Shown piece by piece: positions 34,692-42,658 of a stretch of DNA of 64,000 nt. A program made the position numbers and the translations under genes. Numbering within the stretch: the first letter of the stretch is position 1; every line of letters starts with the position of its first letter. Under the pieces are notes generated by a model, which saw only the letters and a program-made list of their open reading frames with translations, had not been told where the DNA came from and did not search any database. Source of the DNA: Flavobacterium piscis (GTDB lineage Bacteria > Bacteroidota > Bacteroidia > Flavobacteriales > Flavobacteriaceae); contig NZ_LVEN01000050.1 in the NCBI RefSeq assembly GCF_001686925.1, positions 62,001-126,000 on the forward strand. The letters run 5' to 3'.

Positions 34692-34737
34692 CAAAGTTAC
34701 GTCCGTAGTACTCGAAACACACTTAACCTAGATTAAG
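34692..34737 (-). promoter_or_regulatory. yceI promoter with CTTAAtCTAGgTTAAG operator
   Basis: Read on the minus strand, TAACTTTG (34699-34692) is the -7 element. Twenty-two nt upstream is the near-palindrome CTTAATCTAGGTTAAG (34737-34722). The same 16-mer at the same 22-nt distance precedes pirin. Confidence 0.75.
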
Positions 34738-34907
34738 AAATGAAAAATGTGATTTTTATTTTTTTAAATAGATTATCTTAAAAATACAATTCTCACGTAG
34801 ATTAAAATTATCTTTTAGGAAAAGTTTAGTAAAAAAAGAAACGATAATAAGTTGAATTTCAGCTTATATATCGTTTCTTAAAAAAAATATTAATTATAAT
34901 CTTTGAA

Positions 34908-35624
34908 TTAATAGTTCATCGGAATGTCCATCAATAAAAATTCAGCATCAGTATTTGCCTGAATGTTTAAAGTGTCGGTTCCTGAAATTCCAACAGCATC
35001 ACGAGTGTTTAATTCCTGACCGTTAATGGTAACATTTCCTTTTAATATGAAAGCATAAACTCCGTTTCCTTCTTTTTTGATTTTATATTCAGTAGATACA
35101 CCTGAGTCAAAATTACCCATGTTAAACCAGGCATCCTGATGAATCCAAACTCCTTCATCATCAGCATTTGGAGATAAAATTTGCGCTAATTTATTGTGTC
35201 TGTCCGCAACGTTCAAAGTTATTTGTTGGTAACGAGGATCTACATTTCTTTTGTTTGGAAACAACCAGATTTGCAATAATTTAGTTTGCTGATCTGCATT
35301 TGGGTTAAACTCACTATGTTGAACTCCGGTTCCGGCACTCATCACCTGAATATCACCATTTTTGATGATCTCCGTATTTCCCATACTGTCTTTGTGCGCT
35401 AAATCTCCTTCAAGCGGAATCGTAATGATTTCCATATTATCGTGAGGGTGCGTTCCAAAACCCATTCCACCAGCGATTGTGTCATCGTTCAAAACACGAA
35501 GAGCGCCAAACTGAATTCTTTCTGGGTTGTACCAGCTTGCAAAACTAAAGCTATGATAAGCGTTAAGCCATCCGTGATTTGCATTTCCTCTTGTTTCTGC
35601 TTTGTGTAATACTATATTTTCCAT
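34908..35624 (-). CDS. pirin family protein
   Basis: 238 residues, a bicupin. The N-terminal cupin carries the four metal ligands His59, His61 (GTHPHDN), His103 and Glu105 (GVQHSE), matching pirins with quercetin-dioxygenase-like activity or redox sensing. The opening HGWLNAYHSFSFASWYNPERIQFGALRVLNDD is diagnostic. The C-terminal cupin is shorter. Cytoplasmic. It is in the same direction as yceI, 256 bp away, with its own promoter carrying the same operator, suggesting co-regulation. Confidence 0.95.
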   Translation of the reverse strand: MENIVLHKAETRGNANHGWLNAYHSFSFASWYNPERIQFGALRVLNDDTIAGGMGFGTHPHDNMEIITIPLEGDLAHKDSMGNTEIIKNGDIQVMSAGTGVQHSEFNPNADQQTKLLQIWLFPNKRNVDPRYQQITLNVADRHNKLAQILSPNADDEGVWIHQDAWFNMGNFDSGVSTEYKIKKEGNGVYAFILKGNVTINGQELNTRDAVGISGTDTLNIQANTDAEFLLMDIPMNY

Positions 35625-35653
35625 GATCTGTGTGTTTTGTTATTTTTATAGTA

Positions 35654-35699
35654 CAAAGATACCACCGAGGTGAATGAAAGGCACTTAACCTAGATTAAG
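35654..35699 (-). promoter_or_regulatory. pirin promoter with CTTAAtCTAGgTTAAG operator
   Basis: Read on the minus strand, TATCTTTG (35661-35654) is the -7 element. CTTAATCTAGGTTAAG (35699-35684) lies 22 nt upstream, identical in sequence and spacing to the yceI promoter. The operator would be centred near -43, a class II activator position. Confidence 0.75.
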
Positions 35700-35745
35700 A
35701 AAAAGATGCTAAGATTCTGAGGAGCTAAGAGGCTAAGGTTTTTCT

Positions 35746-35786
35746 GGAGCAGAAATTTTGGTTTTCAAAAGACGTCTGGTCCCGCT
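35746..35786 (-). repeat. dispersed 40-bp intergenic repeat, copy 2
   Basis: Reverse complement of 3058-3097 with a few substitutions; shared core GGTTTTCAAAAGACGTC. Confidence 0.7.
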
Positions 35787-35798
35787 ATTCCTTCCAAT

Positions 35799-35836
35799 CT
35801 TTTATGTCCGCCGCGGCGGACACAAAAGGATTTCCA
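35799..35836. repeat. GC-rich palindrome shared with the 7.7-kb repeat
   Basis: TGTCCGCCGCGGCGGACA flanked by CTTTTA and CAAAAG, then GGATTTCCA. The same block with one or two changes is at 7713-7751. Confidence 0.75.
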
Positions 35837-35912
35837 GTGCTATCGGGGCTAAATTAGAAGTTTTGTTTTCAGAAGATGTATCGATGCAAAGCGACAAAGT
35901 AACCACGTAGCT

Positions 35913-36016
35913 TTGTCATCTCGACGAAGGAGAGATCTCCGCAAGTAACTCTGCACAGTAAGTCGCTAATCTTTACAGAGCTTCTCGCGGAGATCTCTCC
36001 TTCGTCGAGATGACAA
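35913..36016. repeat. 104-bp element with perfect 30-bp inverted repeats, copy 1
   Basis: The arm at 35913-35942 (starts TTGTCATCTCGACGAAGG) is exactly complementary to 35987-36016. The 44-nt centre contains AAGTAACTC. Copy 2 is at 44321-44422; its arms differ at four positions but are again perfectly complementary. A degenerate half copy is near 7554. Confidence 0.85.
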
Positions 36017-36089
36017 GATTATGCTGAGATAATTATATTGAAAGGGAAATAAAACGTTTTGTGACTTCGCGGGATCAAAAGAAACTAAA

Positions 36090-36449
36090 TTACTTAATTT
36101 TAATCAATTTCCCTTTTCCAACAACTTCGTCAAGATAATTCGCAGCCGAACTTTGCTTATCATGCATATCAAACAAGATAGTGTCTTTTTTGATTTGATC
36201 TTTTGGAATACTTATAATTAAATCTCTATTGATGAAATTATCCAATACTATTACATTGCCATACGATATTTTTCCTTTTGGCAGATACTTATTATCAAAT
36301 ACAAAAACGCTATCCTTAAAAGTGATTTTATCTTTTTGAACGTAGACATTATCATCTTCTAACAAATAATTATAACGGCCATTGAGTTTATCTGTTTCCT
36401 GATTGAAGTTAATAGAAAGCAGCGTTATTATTAAAACAAGATATTTCAT
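36090..36449 (-). CDS. small exported protein of unknown function
   Basis: 119 residues. A short hydrophobic N-terminus (MKYLVLIITLLSINF) suggests export, though the cleavage site is not clear. The rest alternates Asp/Lys-rich turns with beta strands (GRYNYLLEDDNVYVQKDKITFKDSVFVFDN). I do not recognise a family. It ends the same strand as the ScfR-type regulator, whose stop is only 6 bp upstream of this start, so the two may be cotranscribed. Confidence 0.6.
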   Translation of the reverse strand: MKYLVLIITLLSINFNQETDKLNGRYNYLLEDDNVYVQKDKITFKDSVFVFDNKYLPKGKISYGNVIVLDNFINRDLIISIPKDQIKKDTILFDMHDKQSSAANYLDEVVGKGKLIKIK

Positions 36450-36455
36450 AATATT

Positions 36456-37937
36456 CTAACTAAATTGATTTATAAATTGCTGAACCACTGCATCCGTATT
36501 CTCATGTCGTCTTTTCTTCTCTAATGCAATTGGCGGTGCAGCTCTTTCAAGACAATTTTTTACGTCACAAGTCTCACAAGTTACACCCACAATTCTTTTT
36601 ACCAAAGGTTTTCCTTCGATAAATTTGAATTTCTTTTTCATGGTCGGATTGATTAAAATTCCAACTGAAATACTTCGAATGGTATTCTGCAAAAAAGGGT
36701 CTTTTGTGGCTGATGAAAAAACCAAATATTCATTGCCACTGTGTGCATAACTTGAAATTTGAGCGTCAAAAAAATGAGGTTTATTTTGTGTAATAGCTTC
36801 ATCAATCGTTTTTACCGAAACCCATCTTCTGCAATAATGTTCGTCGGTTTCGTTGGCATGCGGTTCTTGCTGATTGGTAATGTGTAATTCTTTTTTGATT
36901 TGATATTTATCAGAGCCAATTTTATGGGACATTCTTAAAAAGAATAAATTTTTAAGGTGAAAATCTTTTGGCAATAGATTGGTCAGTCTCTGATAGAAAG
37001 ATTCCGGCGAAACCTCAAAACTCTCAATGAGCGATACAAATTCTTCGGGATTAGGTTTTTCGTTGTTTAAAAAATCATTGATTTTGCTGGCAACCAATTG
37101 TCTTGGCAGCAACAAAGCTCCTGCAAAGTACGAAGCATAAAAGTTATGCAGCACCTGATCGAAATTTTCGAACTTAATCCAGCTAAAAGTGAGTAATCTG
37201 TCTGAAATTTTCAAATAATTATAGGCGATTTCTTTGGCTAAAATAAACGCTTTCTGCGGATTATCTAATTCTGTAGAGAGTAATAATGTTTTGCTTTTAG
37301 GAACGAAAATAGAGCGTAAATCGCCTAAAGCTTCCTGTTCAGAAAATACTATTTCTTTTATTTTATAATCATATTCTACTTTTAAAATGGCCTCTAATTC
37401 TTCGATACTCACTTTTGAATCTAAGTTGATCTGAAATGATTTCGAAAAAGAAATGACTTTCTCTTCCAGATCCTCAAAATAATTATTGTGTGCTTCCTGA
37501 TACGATCGTAAAGCGGCCAAAAAGAAACTTTCGCGACTTAAATTATAATGCTGCGCGATTTCGATAATCGTACTAATAAAGGCATTAACCTTAGCTGGTG
37601 CATTAGCAATAATGTCTATTAAGTCGGCTTCCTGAATTCCAAAAAGTTCTAAAGGAATTTCTTTTAAAATGCCTGATTTCAGAATTTCTCCAATGGGAGC
37701 GAGATTATTATCAAGTTTTAAAGAGACCATTTGGTCATAACTTGTTTCTAAATGCTCGCACAGAAGTAAAATTTTATCTGTTTTTGGATATTTTTTTCCC
37801 TTTTCAATCTCGTTTAAGTACGATTTTGAAAGATTGGTCAATTTGGCTAAGCCAAAAAGAGAAAGATTTTTTTGAGTTCTGACTTGCTTGAGTTTTAGCC
37901 CAAATATCAGCTTTATATAGTCTTTTTCGATATCCAT
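36456..37937 (-). CDS. ScfR/RamB-type short-chain fatty acid regulator
   Basis: 493 residues. An N-terminal XRE helix-turn-helix (about 10-65, LKLKQVRTQKNLSLFGLAKLTNLSKSYLNEIEKG) is followed by an ImmA/IrrE-like (DUF955) region, here without a clear HExxH, and a C-terminal short-chain fatty acyl regulator domain with GVTCETCDVKNCLERAAPP. This architecture is that of RamB/PrpC-type regulators that control glyoxylate or methylcitrate genes in actinobacteria. It is divergent from aceB, with an AGCGAACGTTCGCT palindrome between. It probably senses acyl-CoA and controls aceB/aceA. Confidence 0.87.
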   Translation of the reverse strand: MDIEKDYIKLIFGLKLKQVRTQKNLSLFGLAKLTNLSKSYLNEIEKGKKYPKTDKILLLCEHLETSYDQMVSLKLDNNLAPIGEILKSGILKEIPLELFGIQEADLIDIIANAPAKVNAFISTIIEIAQHYNLSRESFFLAALRSYQEAHNNYFEDLEEKVISFSKSFQINLDSKVSIEELEAILKVEYDYKIKEIVFSEQEALGDLRSIFVPKSKTLLLSTELDNPQKAFILAKEIAYNYLKISDRLLTFSWIKFENFDQVLHNFYASYFAGALLLPRQLVASKINDFLNNEKPNPEEFVSLIESFEVSPESFYQRLTNLLPKDFHLKNLFFLRMSHKIGSDKYQIKKELHITNQQEPHANETDEHYCRRWVSVKTIDEAITQNKPHFFDAQISSYAHSGNEYLVFSSATKDPFLQNTIRSISVGILINPTMKKKFKFIEGKPLVKRIVGVTCETCDVKNCLERAAPPIALEKKRRHENTDAVVQQFINQFS

Positions 37938-37941
37938 GTCT

Positions 37942-37972
37942 CAAATATAGTCATATTAAAAATAATCGCCAA
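37942..37972 (-). promoter_or_regulatory. promoter of the ScfR-type regulator gene
   Basis: On the minus strand, TTG (37972-37970) is followed after 20 nt by TATATTTG (37949-37942), matching the Bacteroidota consensus. The start codon is 5 bp beyond, so the leader is very short. Confidence 0.65.
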
Positions 37973-37991
37973 AAAATTATTTTTAATATTT

Positions 37992-38005
37992 AGCGAACGT
38001 TCGCT
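37992..38005. promoter_or_regulatory. candidate operator palindrome AGCGAACGTTCGCT
   Basis: A perfect 14-bp palindrome in the 196-bp divergent region. It lies 20 bp upstream of the -33 element of the regulator gene and touches the proposed -33 TTG of aceB (38005-38007). It is the only such sequence I see in the window and is notably GC-rich for this spacer. Confidence 0.6.
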
Positions 38006-38035
38006 TGTTTTGTAAAAAACTTTTTTCTAATATTG
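38005..38035 (+). promoter_or_regulatory. candidate aceB promoter
   Basis: TTG at 38005-38007, a 20-nt gap and TAATATTG at 38028-38035, 7 of 8 positions of the -7 consensus counting fixed and free bases. About 100 nt of leader precedes the ATG at 38134. Confidence 0.5.
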
Positions 38036-38133
38036 TCGTGTAGAAAATATTAGATATCAGATTGTTATGGTTTTAATTTTTAAAATAAAAACAGGTGATC
38101 TGATTATTACTAATTAAAATAAAATCCACAGCT

Positions 38134-39735
38134 ATGAAAAACCAATTAGAAATTACCGCAACGGCAATGGAATTTTTAGCCGAAAAGAAACTTTCTTATC
38201 CAAAGATCTGGACCGAAGAAGCAATTGTTTTTATAACTGAATTGCATCGAAAATTCGAATCGCAACGAAAACTGTTATTGTTACAACGCGAACAAAAACA
38301 AACAGCTTTTGATCAGGGCGTTATGCCGGTTTTTACACCTGAAACGAAAAGTGTCAGAGAAAGTAATTGGACAGCTGGCGAAATCCCCAAAGATTTATTA
38401 GATCGTAGAGTAGAGATTACCGGACCAGTGGATCGCAAAATGATTATCAATGCATTGAATTCTGGAGCGAAAACTTTTATGGCTGATTTTGAAGACAGCA
38501 CTTCGCCAACCTGGCAGAATTTGATGGAAGGGCAGCTGAATTTAATCGACGCAGTAAACAAAACCATTACGTATACAGATTTGGTGAAGCAAAAATCTTA
38601 TCATTTAAATGAAAAAACAGCAACATTAATCGTGCGCCCAAGAGGTTTGCATTTGCCTGAAAAGCATGTTTTGATAGAAGGACAAGAAGTTTCGGGTTCT
38701 TTGGTAGATTTTGGTTTGTATGTTTTTCATAATCATAAACGACTTTTAGAAAACAATTCTGCACCCTATTTCTATATTCCAAAATTAGAGCATTATCTCG
38801 AAGCGCGTTGGTGGAATACCGTAATTGATTTTACTGAGAATTATCTAAAATTGAAAAGAGGAGCTATAAAAGTGACGGTTTTAATCGAAACGATAACGGC
38901 AAGTTTTCAATTGGATGAAATTATCTACGAATTGAAAGAACATATCGTTGGCTTGAATTGCGGACGTTGGGATTATATTTTTTCTTACATCAAAAAGTTT
39001 AGAAAAAATCCAAAATTTATTGTTCCGGATCGCGATCAGGTAACTATGACCTCGCCTTTTATGAATGCGTACTCTAATCTTGTAATTCAAAGATGTCATA
39101 AACGCGGTATTCACGCGATTGGCGGAATGGCCGCACAAATTCCGATTAAAAATAATGAAGAAGCCAATGCGATTGCTTTCGCAAAAGTAAAAACCGATAA
39201 AGAACGAGAAGTTCGAAACGGTCATGATGGAACATGGGTGGCGCATCCGGATTTGGTGGCAATAGCAAAAGAAATTTTTGATAAAGGAATGCCAACTCCA
39301 AATCAGATTCATATTAAAAGGGAACATCGCAAAATAACAGAAACAGATTTGATTGAACCACCAATCGGAATCATAACAGAAAACGGTGTTCGAAAAAATA
39401 TCAATGTCGGAGTTTTATATCTGGCTTCATGGCTAAACGGACAAGGCGCAGCAGCTTTACACAATTTGATGGAAGATGCTGCAACGGCCGAAATTTCGAG
39501 ATCACAATTATGGCAATGGCTTCAGAATAAAGTGACTTTGGATAATGACAGAAAATTAGATTTGGCTTATTATCATGAACTGGCTTTAGACGAATATCAA
39601 AAGATTAAAGACGAATTGGGAGAAGAAAACTATGAAAAACGTCAATTTCCTTTAGCCGAAAAAGTACTGGAAAGATTAGTAGTAAATACTGATTTTGTTG
39701 ACTTTTTGACTATTCCATGTTATAAATACCTTTAA
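38134..39735 (+). CDS. aceB: malate synthase A
   Basis: 533 residues. It condenses glyoxylate with acetyl-CoA to malate, the second glyoxylate-shunt step. Motifs are TFMADFEDSTSPTW (115-127), the catalytic Arg in RPRG (168-171), Glu252 in VLIETI, and the malate synthase signature CGRWDYIFS at 276-284. Length is that of isoform A. It is divergent from the ScfR-type regulator and precedes aceA, separated by a tandem repeat array. Confidence 0.97.
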   Translation: MKNQLEITATAMEFLAEKKLSYPKIWTEEAIVFITELHRKFESQRKLLLLQREQKQTAFDQGVMPVFTPETKSVRESNWTAGEIPKDLLDRRVEITGPVDRKMIINALNSGAKTFMADFEDSTSPTWQNLMEGQLNLIDAVNKTITYTDLVKQKSYHLNEKTATLIVRPRGLHLPEKHVLIEGQEVSGSLVDFGLYVFHNHKRLLENNSAPYFYIPKLEHYLEARWWNTVIDFTENYLKLKRGAIKVTVLIETITASFQLDEIIYELKEHIVGLNCGRWDYIFSYIKKFRKNPKFIVPDRDQVTMTSPFMNAYSNLVIQRCHKRGIHAIGGMAAQIPIKNNEEANAIAFAKVKTDKEREVRNGHDGTWVAHPDLVAIAKEIFDKGMPTPNQIHIKREHRKITETDLIEPPIGIITENGVRKNINVGVLYLASWLNGQGAAALHNLMEDAATAEISRSQLWQWLQNKVTLDNDRKLDLAYYHELALDEYQKIKDELGEENYEKRQFPLAEKVLERLVVNTDFVDFLTIPCYKYL

Positions 39736-39739
39736 ACAA

Positions 39740-40500
39740 TTAAAAATTGAGAATTAAAAATTAAAAATCTGCGGTATGTGCAAATCTGCGGACGAATAAT
39801 TTTCTCGCAGATTTTGCAGATCAGGCAGATAGAATGAGATTGTAAAATTTTCGCAGATTATAAACTAAACAAAACAATTAATGCTTTTTAGTCTTAGTTA
39901 AAAATTTAGAATTAAAAATTAAAAATCTGCGGTATCTGCTAAATCTGCGGGCGAATAATTTTTCACGCAGATTTAGCAGATCAGGCAGATAAAATGAGAT
40001 TGTAAAATTTTCGCAGATTATAAACTAAACAAAACAATTAATGCTTTTTAGTCTTAATTAAAAATTTAGAATTAAAAATTAAAAATCTGCGGTATCTGCT
40101 AAATCTGCGGACGAATAATTTTTCACGCAGATTTAGCAGATCAGGCAGATAAAATGAGATTGTAAAATTTTCGCAGATTATAAACTAAACAAAACAATTA
40201 ATGCTTTTTAGTCTTAATTAAAAATTGAGAATTAAAAATTAAAAATCTGCGGTATCTGCTAAATCTGCGGGCAAATAATTTTTCACGCAGATTTAGCAGA
40301 TCAGGCAGATAAAATGAGATTGTAAAATTTTCGCAGATTATAAACTAAACAAAACAATTAATGCTTTTTAGTCTTAATTAAAAATTTAGAATTAAAAATT
40401 AAAAATCTGCGGTATCTGCTAAATCTGCGGGCGAATAATTTTTTACAAAGATTTTGCAGATCAGGCAGATAAAATGATAATATAAAAAAATCTGCGAATG
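39740..40500 (+). repeat. tandem array, about 4.7 copies of a 160-bp unit
   Basis: Units begin at 39740, 39898, 40058, 40218 and 40378; the first is 158 bp, the next three are exactly 160 bp and the last is truncated and diverges near 40440-40500. Units 2-4 differ by only a few bases. Each contains a stem ATCTGCTAAATCTGCG / CGCAGATTTAGCAGAT and ends in ATGCTTTTTAGTCTTA. Non-coding. A single unit-like fragment occurs at 44270-44297. Confidence 0.92.
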
Positions 40501-40502
40501 AT

Positions 40503-40641
40503 TTTAAACACATAGAAACATAGATTAAAATGTGAATAAAAAGAGTTTAAAAAAAATCTGGATTTTCACACATAGCTATGTTTGTTTAGACAAATGAAAT
40601 GACTTAACCACAACGAAAAGCTATGTTTCTATGTGTTTAAA
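40503..40641. repeat. perfect 21-bp inverted repeat upstream of aceA
   Basis: TTTAAACACATAGAAACATAG (40503-40523) has its exact complement at 40621-40641, with a further CATAGCTATG palindrome between. It lies between the tandem array and aceA. Confidence 0.75.
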
Positions 40642-40722
40642 AAAATAAGTCCAGTTAAAACTGAATACTTACAACTGGGACTTAAAACTATTTACTTACT
40701 AACCACTTTAACTATAACATTT

Positions 40723-42003
40723 ATGAAAACAACAGAAGACAGAATTCAGGAATTGATTAACGATTGGATTACGAACCCGAGATGGAAAGGCGTTGAACGT
40801 CCGTACACCGCTACAGAAGTGGTTACACTTCAGGGTTCGTATCAAATTGAGCATTCTATTGCCAAAATGGGAGCGCAAAAATTATGGAGAAAGTTAAAAA
40901 GTCAGGATTATGTTGCTGGTTTGGGCGCCTTAACTGGGAATCAGGCGATTCAGGAAGTCGACGCTGGTTTAGAAGCGATTTATTTGAGTGGCTGGCAAGT
41001 TGCGGCCGATGCAAATTTGGCAGGAGAAATGTATCCAGACCAATCGCTTTATCCGGTAAATAGTGTACCAATGGTGGTAAAAAAAATTAATAACGCTTTG
41101 TTACGTGCTGATCAGATTCAGACCGTAAATGAAGTGGAAGATAAAAAAGATTATTTAGTTCCGATTGTGGCTGATGCCGAGGCTGGTTTTGGGGGAAACC
41201 TAAATGCTTTTGAACTAATGAAGTCAATGATTGAAGCCGGAGCTTCCGGAGTTCACTTTGAGGATCAGTTAAGTTCTGCTAAAAAATGCGGGCATTTGGG
41301 CGGAAAAGTTTTGGTTCCAACACAAGAAGCAATTAATAAACTGATTGCAGCTCGTTTGGCTGCAGATGTTATGGGAGTTTCGACTTTGATTGTTGCAAGA
41401 ACGGATGCTGACGCTGCTAATTTATTAACCAGCGATGCTGACCCAAGAGATGCTAAATTTATTACAGGCGAAAAAACAAACGAAGGTTTTTTCTATGTAA
41501 ACAGCGGAATCGATCAGGGAATTGCAAGAGGTTTGAGCTACGCACCTTATGCCGATTTGATTTGGATGGAAACCAGTAATCCGGATTTAGTATATGCTAA
41601 AAAGTTTGCGGATGCCATGCGAAAAGAATTTCCGGATAAAATGCTGGCTTACAATTGTTCTCCTTCTTTCAATTGGGCGGCAAAATTATCTGTTGCTGAA
41701 ATGGAAACGTTCAGAGAAGATTTGGCCGCAATGGGATATAAATTCCAATTCATCACTTTGGCAGGATTCCATGCTTTGAATACCAGTATGTTCGAATTGT
41801 CTAAAGCGTATAAAGAACGCGGAATGGCAGGTTACTCTGAATTGCAGGAAAGAGAATTTGCATTACAGAAAAACGGATTCAGAGCGGTAAAACACCAGGC
41901 TTTTGTGGGGACTTCTTATTTTGACGCTGTACAGAATACAGTTATGATTGGAAAATCAACAATAACGGCGATGGAACATTCTACGGAGGTAGAACAATTT
42001 TAA
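40723..42003 (+). CDS. aceA: isocitrate lyase
   Basis: The start is set at the ATG giving MKTTEDRIQELINDW (40723); the 30-residue upstream extension lies in repeat DNA and is unlike the family. 426 residues. It splits isocitrate to glyoxylate and succinate, the first glyoxylate-shunt step. The catalytic signature KKCGH is at 187-191 (Cys189), with GGNLNAFELMKSMIEAGASGVHFEDQ before it and NCSPSFNW later. Same direction as aceB, but about 990 bp away. Confidence 0.97.
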   Translation: MKTTEDRIQELINDWITNPRWKGVERPYTATEVVTLQGSYQIEHSIAKMGAQKLWRKLKSQDYVAGLGALTGNQAIQEVDAGLEAIYLSGWQVAADANLAGEMYPDQSLYPVNSVPMVVKKINNALLRADQIQTVNEVEDKKDYLVPIVADAEAGFGGNLNAFELMKSMIEAGASGVHFEDQLSSAKKCGHLGGKVLVPTQEAINKLIAARLAADVMGVSTLIVARTDADAANLLTSDADPRDAKFITGEKTNEGFFYVNSGIDQGIARGLSYAPYADLIWMETSNPDLVYAKKFADAMRKEFPDKMLAYNCSPSFNWAAKLSVAEMETFREDLAAMGYKFQFITLAGFHALNTSMFELSKAYKERGMAGYSELQEREFALQKNGFRAVKHQAFVGTSYFDAVQNTVMIGKSTITAMEHSTEVEQF

Positions 42004-42010
42004 TTTTTTT

Positions 42011-42076
42011 CCGCCACGAATTCCCGAATTTTTACTCTTAAAGATTGTAAAAAAATAATTCGTGAATTCGTGGCGG
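42011..42076. repeat. GCCACGAATTC palindrome family, copy C
   Basis: CCGCCACGAATTCCCGAATT (42011-42030) pairs with AATTCGTGAATTCGTGGCGG (42057-42076) with one mismatch and a 26-nt loop. It lies between the convergent aceA and crp-type genes, with T and A runs on both sides, so it is a likely bidirectional terminator. Confidence 0.85.
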
Positions 42077-42082
42077 AAAATC

Positions 42083-42658
42083 TTATTTCTTCAAAAGTCT
42101 AGCTTTCATTTTGCTGAAAAATTCTGGTGTAACACCAATGAAAGAAGCGATTTGTTTTTGAGGAACTTTATGAACCAGTGATCCGTATTTGGTCGTGAAT
42201 TTCTCGAAACGTTCTTCCGCAGGTAAACTTAAATTATCCATTAATCTTTGCTGATTGGCAACTAAAGAGTTTTCGATCAAAATTCTAAAAAACCGTTCCA
42301 GTTTTGGAATTTCAAGATACAATTGTTCCTGATTTTCTTTGGATAAAGAAACTACTTCGGCTTCTTCAAGAACTTCAATAAAAAGCTGTCCCGGTTTTTG
42401 CGAAAAAAAACTGTACATATCGCTCATCCACCAGCCTTCGCAGGCAAATGAAAGAACGTGCTCAACAATATTATCGTTGACGTTGAAACTTCTTAAAATT
42501 CCCGAGTTTACGAAATACGAATGTTTACAAACTTCGCCAGCGTTTAATAAAATCGTTTTGGGCTTGTAAGTATTCGTTTCTAGTTTAGATAAAAAAAGTG
42601 CTTGCTCTTCTGAAGTCAATGAAACGTGTTTGGCAATGTTTTCAAGAATTAATTCCAT
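42083..42658 (-). CDS. Crp/Fnr family transcriptional regulator
   Basis: 191 residues. The N-terminal cyclic-nucleotide-binding-like barrel (LNAGEVCKHSYFVNSGILRSF, FACEGWWMSDMYSFFSQKPGQLFIEVLEEAEVVSL) is followed by a C-terminal helix-turn-helix (AEERFEKF, VPQKQIASFIGVTPEFFSKMKARLLKK). There are no Fe-S cysteines of the FNR type. Many Bacteroidota have this short form; the ligand is unknown. Its ATG overlaps the DUF6370 stop (TAATG), so the two are translationally coupled. Confidence 0.9.
   Translation of the reverse strand: MELILENIAKHVSLTSEEQALFLSKLETNTYKPKTILLNAGEVCKHSYFVNSGILRSFNVNDNIVEHVLSFACEGWWMSDMYSFFSQKPGQLFIEVLEEAEVVSLSKENQEQLYLEIPKLERFFRILIENSLVANQQRLMDNLSLPAEERFEKFTTKYGSLVHKVPQKQIASFIGVTPEFFSKMKARLLKK

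Larger units (their letters stand above)
35625..36089. other. repeat-rich gene-free interval upstream of pirin
   Basis: The interval contains the pirin promoter, the reverse copy of a 40-bp repeat (35746-35786), a GC-rich palindrome (35799-35836) and a 104-bp inverted-repeat element (35913-36016). No coding sequence is supported. Confidence 0.7.

Noticed and set aside
36456..37937. Toxin-antitoxin or phage-type XRE/ImmA pair
   Set aside because: The XRE and ImmA-like regions are in one protein with the acyl regulator C-terminus, next to aceB; no toxin gene or phage context is present.
38881..39327. 148-codon open frame on the minus strand
   Set aside because: It is antisense to the malate synthase active-site region, so it is a shadow ORF.
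39740..40500. Possible CRISPR array
   Set aside because: The repeated unit is 160 bp and nearly identical throughout; there are no short repeats with unique spacers and no cas genes nearby.
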